A stretch of 64,000 nt of DNA from Crotalaria pallida (taxonomy: Eukaryota; Streptophyta; Magnoliopsida; Fabales; Fabaceae): contig CM075654.1 of NCBI GenBank assembly GCA_037953625.1, positions 25,847,501 through 25,911,500 of the forward strand, written 5' to 3'. The number at the start of each line of letters is the position of its first letter. Position 1 is the first letter of the stretch. Positions 41,601 to 52,670 of the stretch are shown piece after piece. A program made the translations under genes and the position numbers. The notes beneath the pieces are model-generated. The model was not told the DNA's origin. It worked only from the letters and a program-made list of their open reading frames with translations, and made no database searches.

Positions 41601-44600
41601 CTGTTGCAAATTTACAAGGAAACAACTAAAAGGAAATAATAAAAAAATAAAAAATTAATGCACCAAACAACAGAGTGGTAGTGGTTCACAACTAGGACAG
41701 AGACAGGGCTAGTGCATTGGGGACTAGACAGAGCTGGGGCCAATGCATTTGGGATAAAAAAATCGGGCCCAGACCATTTGGGATAGAGCTGGGCTGATGA
41801 GTCATAACCACTGTTATGATTCGGTTTTGGGAAAGAAATTGCACCAGAATTATGTGAGTAGGATTAGTTTGGTTCATTACAACAACAACTAAGCCTTTGT
41901 CCCACTAGGTGGGGTCGGCTACATGGATCAAACGACGCCATAAAGGCCTATCATAAATCATGTCTTTCGATAAGGCATTGATTGTCATATCCTTCTTAAT
42001 TGTTTTGCCTATAGTTTTTCTAGGTCTTCCTCTTCCTCTAGCCTTTGTAGTACCCTCCATTTGGTCTACCCTCCTAACCGGGGCTTCCACCGGTCTCCTC
42101 CACACATGCCCAAACCACCTAAGACGAGATTCCACCATCTTTTCAACAATAGGGGCAACCCCGACTCTTTCTCGAATATACTCATTTCTAATCCGATCTT
42201 GGTTCATTAGTGGGAAAATAATGACGTGACAAACATCGGAGAAGAGGCAGGTGCTAGAATAGGGCCAAGCAGCAGATAAACAATGGGAAATCAAAGATGA
42301 CAACCACAAAGACTCGAGAAATGGCCCAAACACATTGAAAACAACTCAAATCTGTTGAAGGTAAAATGAGCAGGCTGCATCTCAGTGTCAAATGCAGAAG
42401 AGCATTGCCAAAGGGAGCCGGATGGCCTTCTGAAGGTGCCGAATATAGGTGATGGATGTTGGGCTTGATCGGTGATGGTCTGATGAGTCAAATGTTGGCA
42501 AAGGTTGCCAAAAGGATAGCTAAACAAGGAAGTTATAGCCTTAAGGAATCGCTTGTCGGACTATAAGCCATGGTCAGCATGCTAAGGCCGAAAACTGAGA
42601 CTGCAATAAAATAAAGATAAATATTCAAATCCCAGCCATTTCGCTACCCACTATCCCATTTTTGGGTTGGCCGCTCCGCTCCGCTATCTAGGATTGACTA
42701 CTTAGGCACAATCATTAGAGGGAGGCTGCAAAATGAGAGTAAAATAGGAGAGAACCTGGTAATCTAGTTTTCTCTTTTTGAGTAGAAAAGACTATCTGAA
42801 AAAGAGGTCCTAGGGAACTCAGTAGTAAAATAGTGACGGAATAAGTTATGGAGGGCAGTACCATTCTAATACCATTTTGAATTTGAGGGTCTTAGATAGG
42901 GAAGGAAGAAAGAAAGAATATAGACTCAGAGTAGTATGAGATTTAAATTGATTTAATGTTATAATAATGTAATACAAAGAACAAACCCGATAGTCCTATC
43001 CAAGGAAGCACGAATACGACACGAGATACGGATACGACACGACACGGGACACATCGATACGTCAAAAAAATATAAAATGTTAAAGTAAATGGTTAAAAGT
43101 GTTTACAATGGATACGTGTCTGACACGGGACACGATATGGCAACAAATATGAAGTATCGGTGCATCCTTGGTCCTATCTATACTAATAGTAGACTCCTCG
43201 TCCCGAAAACAAATCAGGCAGTAAACATCGGAAAGAAATCTGTAGAGATCATTTAAGGTACTCTAAGATACAATTATGATAATATGAGACATTTTTCATA
43301 CAATTACCCTAAACCCTGATATTGTGTTTTTTGAGAACTTTATGCATATTATAGAAATTGAATTAACTTCCTCCTTATCCATTGTGCAGGTAATTATTGG
43401 TTCTGAGGATTTAAAAGCTAATCACGCAATAAAGCAATATGTAGACATTGTTTCTGAAAAGCAGAAATATGATAAGTAGGATATATTCTACCTCATTTTC
43501 ATTCCCTCGGCATTTAACACCTCTTCACATAGAACCAACTAATGGAGACATCTTATTTGTCAGATTGGTGAAGTTGCTGGAGGATATCATGGATGGCAGC
43601 CGAATACTGATATTCATGGATACAAAGAAAGGATGTGATCAGATCACTAGGCAGCTCCGTATGGATGGTTGGCCTGCACTTTCCATCCATGGGGATAAAA
43701 GTCAAGCAGAAAGGGATTGGGTGCTCTCAGAATTTAAATCTGGAAAGAGTCCTATTATGACCGCAACGGATGTTGCAGCCCGCGGTTTAGGTACAAAAAC
43801 TTTTTGCATACTTAATTATCTGCAGATGTTCTTATTCACTGGAGGAAATTGAAGTAGTATTATATTAAACTTCTTCCCTAATCTTTCTGTTGTCCACCTT
43901 CTTTGAACCGTCATTGAAAACTAGTTAGATTTTGTATTCATATGTTTATATATTTTGTATTCATCCCTTAGGTAAACATGTATTTTAATTTTTCATGTAT
44001 AATCTGCCACCAGGGCATATTGGCAAGTTTCTTAGTGATTGACAATTTCTTTGTGAATTGCTTGCCTTCTTAAGTTTGAGTTTCCTTCTGCTAGTGGTGA
44101 TCAATCTCATTACGGTAGGTATCTGTCATAACTTTATGTCTTGACAATTAGCAAAAGGCTGCTATTGTGATTGATGACTTGAAGCTGAGCAAAAACTCCT
44201 TGTATAAAGAGGTGTCTTTTGTGTTTGGTTTCACAATTGCCAGAGGATTTCTCACTTTTTATCGTACACCATAGTTTTGCTTGCATATCTTGATCCTTTC
44301 TATTGTTTTGTTACTGTCAGATGTGAAGGATGTGAAGTATGTAATAAATTATGACTTCCCGGGATCACTTGAGGACTATGTTCATCGCATTGGGCGGACT
44401 GGGAGAGCTGGTGCAAAAGGAACTGCATACACATTCTTCACAGCTGCTAATGCCAGATTTGCAAAGGAACTTATAACCATACTTGAGGAAGCTGGACAGA
44501 AAGTGAGTCCTGAATTAGCAGCGATGGGTCGTGGTGCACCACCTCCACCTTCAGGTTAGCCTACTGGGCCCATATACAACCTGGGCTACCATGTTATGTA

Positions 44601-45974
44601 CATGTACTTTTTATTTGTTCTTTACCCTTCCCCTTGTTTTCTGGTTGAAACCTTGGAGGTAGGAATGGCAATGGGCAGGGTCTGGGTAGGGTACTAAAGA
44701 ACCCATCCCCATACCACATTTTTAAAAAGTACCCATACGCATCCCCGCACCTGCCTATTTAGCAATCTTGACACCCGTCCCTGTACCCAGTATCCACAAA
44801 TATAACATAACCAATCCAAAAAATTTCAAAGTAACAAATTTAACATAAACTCTTCTTATAATGATTAGAGTACCCCTTGTACTCTTCATAGTTCTTTTAA
44901 AAAAATTTCAACTTAGGATATAACAAGTTGAACGATTGCAAAGTCAAACAATTTCTCACTTAGCAATGTCAATATCAGTGTGAAAGAGAGATGAAGAATT
45001 GGGCACGATAGTGGATTGTAAATTGGATAATGAAGATGGAGATGCTATCTCTAGCTTAAAAAATAGACACTTAGATAGTGTTAAGCGTTAATGTTGAATA
45101 TGTTATTGAATTATCAATCAGAGATATCTTATGAATTAAGGATTTGGTTGATATTACATTAGCAACCTATGAGTTTCTAACATCCTCTATGAAAAAAATT
45201 AATGATTATGTACTTGTGTGTATGGTGGGGGTACTATAGTACTCATCCCTGCAGATTTTTATAGGTAATTATCCATATCCATACCCTTTCTTATTACCTG
45301 AGTAAATCCCCTTCCTGTTGTGGCTAATTTTTACGAGTACCCTCTTTGTCTCCAACTGCCATACATAATTCGATTCGTATGTATTTATGTTTTTAAAGTT
45401 CTCACCTAGAGAACATTACAACTGAATAATAGCTATCATTTGTCATTTTGAATTTGATAGTTTCACACTTTCATGTGGTATCTCCTTGTTTGTGTTTCGT
45501 GGCTGACCTCCCTCGTTTTGAATCCCTTCTTTTCTTCTGTAAAAATTTTCTTCTATAAATTTCTTTTAATGATTAAAGCTTCATGTAAAACTATGGCCAA
45601 TGTATCATCTTGTCTTTTGTCAAAGGAATGCGTTGTGGGATCATGAGTCATGTTCAACGAATTTCAACCTTAAATCTATTTTAAACCTTTTTACATCATC
45701 TGAATCTAGATCCCTTTCCCCTAAAAAAAAAAAAATCTAGATCCCTTTAATATAGATTTAAGGTTAAGATAGAGAGAGTATCCTGATCCGATGTCGAGTT
45801 CTCGGCCATTGAGACTTGTTCAACATTATGATAACATACTGGGATTGAAGAATTTTGCCTTATTTGCTGCAGACTTTGATTTCTGAAAATTTCCTTTATT
45901 CCAATGATCAATCAGGTCATCGTGGCTTCCAAGATCGTGGGAGGGGTTATGGCAGTGGTCGTCCATGGAGCTGA
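37567..45974 (+). CDS. RH20: DEAD-box ATP-dependent RNA helicase, RH20-like
   Basis: Ten coding exons, joined by GT-AG introns, are 37567-37622, 39181-39449, 39991-40170, 40279-40440, 40577-40731, 41155-41247, 43390-43475, 43564-43790, 44321-44554 and 45916-45974. The sum is 1521 bp, giving 506 aa with no stop or frameshift. Residues 1-100 form a Ser/Gly/Asp-rich N-terminus starting MSRYDSRSGD. Then come the Q motif (FTEPTPIQSQ, 120-129), motif I AETGSGKT (144-151), PTREL (181-185), TPGR (230-233), DEAD (254-257), SAT (285-287), ATDVAARG (401-408) and HRIGRTGR (431-438). The C-terminus is short and RG-rich, ending GSGRPWS. Length and sequence match the DDX5/Dbp2-class RH20 of Arabidopsis (about 500 aa), which unwinds RNA in the nucleus for ribosome biogenesis or RNA decay. 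All key residues are present, so the gene is probably functional. Introns 1, 6 and 9 are long and hold transposon fragments. Confidence 0.96.
38085..38160 (+). repeat. RTE-type LINE remnant in helicase intron 1
   Basis: The translation IREKVGKAPVVEK resembles the IRERVGVAPIVEK segment of the RTE fragment in intron 6 (41878-42210), in the opposite orientation. It is very short and decayed. Confidence 0.5.
38198..38690. mobile_element. hAT-type non-autonomous element in helicase intron 1
   Basis: The imperfect terminal inverted repeats are CTGTGGCGGATCTTG and, on the opposite strand, CAATGGCGGAGCTTC. Flanks TTGCTAAC (38190-38197) and AGGCTAAC (38691-38698) are a decayed 8 bp duplication. It holds a tandem 31 bp repeat (38455-38510) and an (AT)n tract. 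It has no coding capacity. Confidence 0.65.
38590..38646. repeat. (AT)n microsatellite
   Basis: About 57 bp of nearly pure AT repeat lie within the intronic hAT-like element. Confidence 0.95.
40903..41044. mobile_element. hAT-type MITE in helicase intron 5
   Basis: This 142 bp element begins CAGGGGTGGAGCTA and ends with the inverse of CAGGGGCAGAGCAA. Flanking 8-mers TTTTCAAT and TTTCCACT are similar but not identical, so the duplication has decayed. The CAGGGGCGGAGC terminus is common in plant hAT MITEs. Confidence 0.75.
41878..42210 (-). repeat. 3' end of an RTE-type LINE in helicase intron 6
   Basis: On the minus strand the translation includes YIRERVGVAPIVEK, RLRWFGHVWRRPVEAPVRR and LWRRLIHVADPT, the well-known C-terminus of plant RTE LINE polyproteins. 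It is followed by a short (TTG)n tail ending at 41878. Only the last hundred or so codons are present. Confidence 0.85.
43001..43170. mobile_element. 170 bp hAT-type MITE in helicase intron 6
   Basis: Terminal inverted repeats CAAGGAAGCACGAATAC and CAAGGATGCACCGATAC are flanked by perfect 8 bp duplications GTCCTATC (42993-43000 and 43171-43178). The interior is rich in ACACGAnACG repeats. It is non-coding. Confidence 0.88.
44655..45365. repeat. degraded repeat in helicase intron 9
   Basis: It starts with a GGAATGGCAATGGGCAGGGT-like block, ends with a related inverse block, and contains several 'tacccatacc' motifs in both orientations. This resembles common dispersed plant repeats, but no clean termini or duplication are visible. 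Confidence 0.4.
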
Positions 45975-46230
45975 TTGATGAAGTTGTATAGCAACTTGAC
46001 TGATGATGGAAACTCCAGAGTCATGTTCTTGATGTTATTATTACTGACATTTTATTGTCCTACTTGTTGCAAATTAGTGTCCACTGTTGACTAATTGGAA
46101 TTGTGGTAGGAATCCAGTTTTCTTTTTTTCCCAACTTTTATTTGGTTCAGATGTCCATAGAACATGTACCATGCAATATTTGTACATCATAGTAGTTTCA
46201 TACCACCACAATTCTTTTTGCATTAGGCGA
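45975..46230 (+). other. 3' untranslated region of the helicase gene
   Basis: T-rich sequence follows the TGA at 45972-45974, with TTGTA-rich far-upstream-like elements (46160-46185). No canonical AATAAA is seen, so the polyadenylation site is not placed precisely. Confidence 0.5.
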
Positions 46231-46581
46231 GGATAAATTAAAGGTTAAATTAATTTGTGTCCCTACACTATTTGGGGATGTTTAAATAGGTCCCTGAACT
46301 AAAAATTTGTAAATTAGGTTCCTATGGATGTGGTGTCTGGATTTTTTTGAATTTCTTCATATAGTCTAGGACCTACATATTAATTTAACAAGATAAGAAG
46401 ACCACAACTAAAAATTGACACTTACTCCTTTCACTTAAAAAATTTATGCAGTAATCCATGCATGAAAGTAAATTTGATTAAAATTTTCTGATGCAGCTTG
46501 TTTAACGAATGGGAGTTTCTCAATGGGCACTAATGTTTGAAAAGCTAAGCTAACTCATATTCATAATACCCAAAAGAGATA
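46231..46581. other. A/T-rich spacer with dispersed-repeat text
   Basis: It contains a 'gtccctacactatttgggga ' type sequence seen in many plant dispersed repeats, but no ends or coding region that I can define. Confidence 0.35.
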
Positions 46582-47228
46582 ATGGGAAACAAGGTGGAGA
46601 GCCAAGCTCGGAGACCTTTGAAGTTTCTTTGTAGTGACAATGAGGAAGAGTACACTTATCATGAATTCAGAAAATATTATTCTGAGCATGGCATCATATA
46701 TAAGATGATAGTTCTTGGAGAAATTATTAGGTTGTTTGGCACTTCATGGCCTAGGACAATCACCATTATTTATTATTTATTTTTAAAAATTTTTAACATG
46801 ATGAATGGTTGAGATGAGTCCGAACCACCATGGTCCAAGACCAACTAATAATTCCTGTAGTTCTTGGCACCCTGCAACATGATGGTGTGGCCGAAAGAAT
46901 CAACATAACCATTATTGAAACGGTTAGATGTATGCTGAGAATGACTAATCTGTCTAAGCCAACATGAGATGAAGTTGTTTAAATCGCGTGCTATCTGATT
47001 AACATATCTTCGTCTGTTCCTTTGGGTTTTGACATCTTTGAGATAGTATGGCCCGAACATGATATAAAATATTTTCATTTGAAGGCGTTTGGATGCATAA
47101 CTTTTGCTCATGTAAGTAAGGAGCATAAACAAAAATTGGATGATAGAGCCATTTCTTGCATTTTCTAGGCTATGGAGATAAGGAATTTGGCTATAGGCTA
47201 TGGGATACAGAAAAACCAGTTGTGTTAT
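46582..47228 (+). pseudogene. Ty1/copia integrase fragment (piece 1 of a split pol)
   Basis: The translation over two frames gives LKFLCSDNEEEYTYHEFRKY (the DNGGEY region with the glycines lost), GTPQHDGVAERINITIIETVRCML, IACYLINISSSVPLGFDIFE and FGCITFAHVSKEHKQKLDDR. These are successive blocks of the copia integrase core and C-terminal region. A stop and a deletion between 46800 and 46850 separate the first two blocks. Copia pol resumes at 51740 after the Mutator-like insertion. The polyprotein is thoroughly dead. Confidence 0.82.
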
Positions 47229-47802
47229 ATAGACAACTTTGACTAACACCTATACACCCATCGTATGTACCCACTTGTGCAAAACTAATACGCACTGTGA
47301 CCTATAACTTAAAGCAACCTACAGGAAAGTTTTTTTTTATATATAAAAAAAATTAAATAAATAAAACACAAATAAAGCAAAAGAAACCCATTGAACCATT
47401 CATTCTCTCTCTGTAACCTTTCCCTCCAAACTCACGAAGCAACCTCTCTCCAATCTTCCCTTTTCTTATCTTCCATCATTTCCCTCAATCATCAAGCATC
47501 AACCGTGTTAGTATAACGAAGTCTAGCACCACTCAGTCAAACTTCTCTTTACCATGACCCGTTGTTTCTCTTCAACAACTGTTGGCAAGCTTCTCTGTTC
47601 TCTCCCATTGTGAAGCTTCATTGGGTCATCTTTTCAAGGTTACCCCACTGTTGTTCTTTGAAATGAATGAGGTAAGAGAGTTAAAGTTGTTTACTTTCTT
47701 TCTTAATTTTTTTGTAAGATAGTTATGTTATTCTTTCTTTTGATTTTATTATTTATTTTCAGTGGTGTTTTTTTTTTGAGGGAGGTGGGGTTTGATTTGG
47801 GG

Positions 47803-47936
47803 CAAATATATGTATTTTAGGGTATTGCATTTTTTTAACATGATTTGAGACTTTGAGGGTGAAATAAGTTTGTAGGTAAGAGGGAAATGGGTTAAGTATT
47901 GTGAAAATGTAGCAAATAATTTTCTGATCATTGTTT
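47803..47936 (+). repeat. 134 bp direct repeat, copy 1
   Basis: This matches 48076-48209 over 134 bp with about four substitutions and no indel. The second copy provides the sequence just upstream of the FAR1-type ORF. Confidence 0.92.
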
Positions 47937-48075
47937 GTAACTTGTTGAAAAAAAGTTGGTAATCAGTGTCTGATTCGTTGGCAACTTATAAAATTTGTTG
48001 GTAACGTTTGCTGAAGTATTAAGTTTGGCTTCTTTTTTGTGTAGGAGGGTAGTTCAAGTCATCACGAATCAATTT

Positions 48076-48209
48076 CAAATATATGTATTTTAGGGTATTG
48101 CATTTTTTTAACATGATTTGAGACTTTGAGGGTGAAATAAGTTTGTTAGTAAGAGGGAAATGGGTTAAGTAATGTGAAAATGTGGCAAATAATTTTCTGA
48201 TCATTGTTT
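48076..48209 (+). repeat. 134 bp direct repeat, copy 2
   Basis: Partner of 47803-47936, with a period of 273 bp. It ends 20 bp before the likely ATG at 48230. Confidence 0.92.
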
Positions 48210-48229
48210 CAATTGACCATATTAACAAT

Positions 48230-48640
48230 ATGGAGGCAACTACTGCTATTGAAATTGATATTGATGGTGAGGATGATGATTGTTGGAAGTGGGAACCTAA
48301 GTCTGGGATGTGTTTTTCATCATTAGAAGAGTTTAAGACCTTCTACTGGGAATATGCCTCTAGGGTGGGTTTTGGATGGAAAATCAGGACTTCGAAAAAA
48401 CGCGATGATGGAATTGTGTATTACATGATTATTGCATGTTCTCGAGAAGGTTGTCATGTATCTTCAATACCGAGCACATTGAAGACCCTTCCAACCAAGC
48501 AAAAGGGCGTCCGTTACGAGTGAAACGTAAGGGTCGTCCTCCATCGACCTGGAAGATGCCAACAGTGGAGAAGGTTGTAAAGAAGATTCAAAAGCGAAAC
48601 AAGCAAAGAGGTCAAAATTTGACTATTCAAGTATGTGTTG
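48230..48640 (+). pseudogene. FAR1-type DNA-binding domain ORF of the Mutator-like element
   Basis: ATG at 48230 opens MEATTAIEIDIDGEDDD (an acidic N-terminus). The FAR1 domain then reads FSSLEEFKTFYWEYASRVGF, followed by RTSKKRDDGIVYYMIIACSREG, with the CSREG motif typical of FAR1/FHY3 and MULE proteins, which use a WRKY-like zinc fold. After residue about 98 the frame shifts to KRKGRPPSTWKMPTVEKVVKK (48520-48620), a basic linker. No MULE transposase core follows. Upstream codons from 48182 lie in the direct repeat and are not counted. It would have bound the element ends. Confidence 0.78.
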
Positions 48641-48959
48641 TAGGAAATTCTGATGTTGGTAACTTGTTCTGTTTTTGATTCTTACTTGATTACTATGTTG
48701 TTAACTTTTGTATTTTTTTCTTCATATGTACAGGAAGACATTGACCTCACTATTGGCAAGAATAATACCATCATGGTTCGTTGCCGAATTGGGATTAATG
48801 TAATAGTATAGTGTTTGTGTATATTTAAATTTTCTAATAGCGTTAATTGTTGTAATTGCATTATGTATTATCGTTGTTCATTTATGTGTATGTCATTTGT
48901 TATACAACTAAGTTTATTATGATTGTTAAATTATGTAATTGCATTATGATTATCAATTT

Positions 48960-50210
48960 AATGAAGTTAGTGTCAAAGATAATGTAGCAGCACCTATTTT
49001 GGAGACATTAATGAAGTGTACAAGGGATTTGGTGGGTATTTTGGGGTGATACCTTATTTTTTTGGCGGTGCTTCGTCTCCTTATTTTGGGGTTTATATTT
49101 TGGGATAATAGTTTTGTAAATGTTAGTAACGGGGAGCACATGTGTGAATGATGTTTTTGTATAGATATGTGACCCAAACACATGTAGGAATCAATTTTGT
49201 AAATGTAAGTCATGACAGACACACATGACATGCCAATGTACTTACTTGACACAAAATATTTTATTTTCTGAAACATTACAAACATTTTCCACTTGTTTAC
49301 CAACATAAATTGAAGAAAGTACCAACATTCTGAACCAGGTTACCAACATTTTCTGAGACGTTGCCAACGATTGACAGTTGGTTACCAACATAAATTGAAG
49401 AAGTTACAAACATTCTAAACCCTGTTACCAACAGGTTTCGGGAAAATGTTGACCAAGTGTATGGAACATGTATTTTTTTATGAAAAGTTATCAATCATTG
49501 GCAGCTGGTTACCAACATATATTGAAGAAGTTACCAACGTTCTCAATCCTGTTACTAACATATTTCAGAATATGTAGCCACTTTTTGTATGGTGCATGTA
49601 TTTTTTTTTTCTGAAAAGTTACCAACCATTGGCAGCTGGTTACCAACATATATTGAAGACGTTACAACATTCTTAACCCTGTTACCAACCGATTTCAGAG
49701 TATGTTGACCACTTGTGTATGGAGCATGTATTGAAGAAGTTACCAACATTCTTAACCCTGTTACCAAACGTTACCAACAATTGACATAAGCATATACCAA
49801 CGTTTAGCAACACTGTTACCAACATTGTGCTCAATTTTTTTTGCACGCCTACTTCAAGTTATTCATTTTCATAGTATTCATTCAAGTGTGTCGATTGATT
49901 TTTTAGATGTTAGTAATAAGGTTGCAAATTCTGTAAGTGTTACTAACGACTTAAGACTGCTACCAACATTTAATGTAGTTGTTACAAACATTAATCTAAA
50001 AGTTAACAACATTTTTCCGAAAATTTTGGCATGATGTACTCATATTTGTCTCATTTTAAACCTGTGCATTCATTTATATTTTGCACAAATGTGCATTCAA
50101 AACCTGTAGATTGAAGATGTTACCAACATTTGGCAACATACAAACATTTTGCACCAATGTGCATTCACAAACAAAGTTACATACAACACAAATTTCATAC
50201 AACAAATTTT
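48960..50210. repeat. dispersed GTTACCAAC array inside the Mutator-like element
   Basis: From about 49295 to 50130 the words TTACCAACA, TTACAAACA and relatives recur every 20-60 bp, more than 20 times, often in the order 'accaacat...tgaagaagttaccaacattctaaaccctgttaccaac'. Blocks of about 120-130 bp are themselves repeated (49290-49440, 49490-49570, 49610-49700). No ORF of substance is present. The reverse word GTTGGTAAC also occurs at 47955, 47988 and 48655. Confidence 0.75.
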
Positions 50211-50217
50211 GCTTTTC

Positions 50218-50466
50218 TCATTTTTTTCCCTTCAATGCTTTCCTGATAACATCTTGTTTGTAAGAGTTATTGGGATCCATAACCCAGCCACAGATATTTC
50301 TGTCAAGAGTTGGGCAATCAACATACTCTAATCCACCAAACTGCATCTTTCTTACCACCTGCAGTTGCTCCTCATTTAGCTTCTTCATCAACTTTTGCAT
50401 CCTCTTGGGGGAGCATCGAGTGACGAATGCTGACACTCTACTCTTCGATTGTTTGCTACTACTCAT
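50218..50466 (-). pseudogene. N-terminal exon of a transposon Ulp1-type protein
   Basis: The 82 aa reading includes TRCSPKRMQKLMKKLNEEQ, QVVRKMQFGGLEYVDCP and CGWVMDPNNS. The pattern R-C-S-P-K, then EEQ..VV..M.FGGL, is what I recognise as the conserved helical region in front of Ulp1 cysteine-protease domains of plant transposons. The catalytic H-D-C domain is absent. It opens about 1.2 kb inside the right end and faces the FAR1 ORF. It is probably an exon left after internal deletion. Confidence 0.6.
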
Positions 50467-51216
50467 GTTGTAGCCTACAAGTTACAAACATTTACAAATT
50501 ATTACCAACAATTAACAATTAACTTACCAACAACATATTCTCAGGACTTGGATTATAAAACTTACTAAATTAATACATGCACTCAACAATGTTTACTCAC
50601 AATTAACAATTACGTTAACAACATTCAACATGAAGTTCACAACATAAACTGAAGGGGTTACAAACACACAATATCTTTAAAATTGCATTGCTGGTAACCA
50701 TGACTCTAAAACTAAGAATTTCAAAATCCACATACATTCAACTCAGATCAATATATTACCGTATAACATCAAATATCAATCATTTTCACTGCCCAACTAT
50801 TCACAAATGCCACCAACCAAATTAACCAGATCTCTACATTCTACATCTCCCCATTTCCTCTTTCTCCTAATACCAAAATCCAAAATCTCAAATAATAACA
50901 TCTTAGTGATAATTAGCAACTCCCCCACTCTGATTTCACAGCACACACCAGATGAACCAGATCTTAACATTCTACTACACTCACTTCCTATTTCTCCTAA
51001 TACCAAAATTAAATATTAAACTTTACTATTACTAATTAATAATAAAAAAATAATGTGTATTAGTGTATTATTACTATTACTAATTACTAATTACTAATTA
51101 ATAATAAACTTTACTAATTAATAATTATGAGTCAAATCTATAAGAAAATCTTCAAAGATCTATGCACTCATTTGCGAGAAAAAAAAACAGAGACATATGA
51201 GCAAGAATAATTTAAA

Positions 51217-51600
51217 AAATTAAATAACAACAAAAGGAAAGAAAATAAGCAGGAAAATAGAATTTAAATGGAAGGTTGTGAATCTAAGTTATACGAAAAG
51301 GTAAGTGTGAAATTAAGCAAAATAAGATGAAAACAGAGATGAATGAATGAAATGGAAGGATGAAGTTGGTTAATAATACCTTACTGTAACGGTGGTGCAG
51401 AGGAGAAGCGGCGACCGGCGAGCTGGAGACAGCGGCGAGCGGAGGGAGGGAGACAGCAGAGACCCATGAGGTTGGGAAAGAGAGGAGAACAAGCTTCAGC
51501 GGCGAGCGGGTAGCAGAAGACAACAGCACAACAGAGAGAGCGGCGGGAAGAGGGAGGAGAGAGACAGCAGAGAGAGCAGATAATAAGAGAGATTGTGAGT
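51217..51600 (-). other. GA-rich right subterminal region of the Mutator-like element
   Basis: CGGCGAGCGG-rich and purine-rich sequence resembles a leader of the minus-strand Ulp1-type gene. ORFs at 51284-51708 are low-complexity and not taken as genes. Confidence 0.4.
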
Positions 51601-51739
51601 TCCTTTTAGGTTAACTTTTACATTTGAGGGCAATCCAGTAAATTCAGGTTTAAAAAATGTTTTGTACTCTGCTATGTACATACGGGTGTTACCGTATGGT
51701 GTTGGCATCAGTTGTCAACCAAACATTTTCGAAAAAAAA

Positions 51740-52381
51740 AAGTCATTAGAAGCATAGATGTAGTGTTCCATGAGCAAGAAACTATGTCAAATTCTACGAC
51801 TCAAAAGAAACCCATGGAATTTGGTGGTAATGTTGATTTTAAATCAAGCTCTCCTCCTTAGGAAAATGCCACAAAAGAGTGAGAGCTTGATGACCTTGAG
51901 GTTGATGAAGAGCCAACAACTGAAGGCGTTTGAGATGAAGGTGTTGAGAAGGGGGAGCAAATTCTTGTACAAGAACTCTGGAGATCTGACATATTGCTTT
52001 TTCCCTCTCGAAGTATCCTAGTTCGTAGTTTATCCTTCTCATTAATGATGGGGAGCCAGAAAGTATTGATAAAGTTTAAACTCATAAGGATACGATTGAG
52101 TGGATGAAAACCATGCAAGAAGAGATGGGTTCTTTGCGAAAGAATGATACTTATGAGTTGGTGGAACTTCTTGAAGGCAGAAAAGCTTTGAAAAACAAAT
52201 GGGTGTTCAAGCTTAAGAAAGATGGCGAGAAGCTTATCAATTATAAAGCTTGCATTGTCGTGAAAGGCTTTGGACAAAAGCAAGGAGTGTATTTTGATAA
52301 AATTTTCTTTCCAGTAGTTAATATGAGTTCTATTCGAGTCATACTCGAATTGCCAACTTGTCTGGATTTGGATTTTGAACT
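51740..52381 (+). pseudogene. copia pol, piece 2: integrase-RT linker and start of RT
   Basis: Immediately after the Mutator-like element the reading VIRSIDVVFHEQET marks the copia integrase end. An acidic linker with stops follows. Then 52104-52391 gives MKTMQEEMGSLRKNDTYELV, KNKWVFKLKKDGEKLINYKA and VVNMSSIRVILELPTCLDLD, the first blocks of copia RT. The frame is cut at 52386 by a solo LTR and resumes at 58108. Confidence 0.85.
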
Positions 52382-52670
52382 ATTAGTGTAACATCCCGCT
52401 ATTTCTAATATCTTTAGTAAAATAATTAAATGATGTACTATGATGTTTTCAATATTTGAATGTCGTAATAAAATTTTGATTTCATCATTATAATTGAAAT
52501 ATGTTTTCTAGTCAAAATAAGTATAAATTTGTTATTATATGTTTTACAAAAATAAAAGAGTATTTTTATTAAAATTTTGACAGGGAGCTCAAGTGACATG
52601 CCTTAGAGGCATTTTCATAAATTGTTTCTTTGAAAAGATATGTTTAATTTAATATTATAAACATTCGTGT

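Larger units (their letters stand above)
47232..51716 (+). mobile_element. Mutator-like element with FAR1-type and Ulp1-associated ORFs, internally deleted
   Basis: It sits inside a copia pol that is continuous on either side. Its ends are imperfect inverted repeats: left GACAACTTTGACTAACACC (47232) and right, reverse-complemented, GACAACTGATGCCAACACC (51716), followed on both sides by a CGTATGTAC block. Inside are a plus-strand FAR1-type DNA-binding ORF and a minus-strand ORF like the N-terminal region of transposon Ulp1 proteins, facing each other. The central transposase (MURA) and Ulp1 catalytic regions are absent. Exact ends and a 9 bp duplication could not be fixed. Mutator assignment rests on the FAR1-like domain, the long terminal repeats and the pairing with Ulp1, as in ULP1-carrying MULEs of plants. 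Confidence 0.7.
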
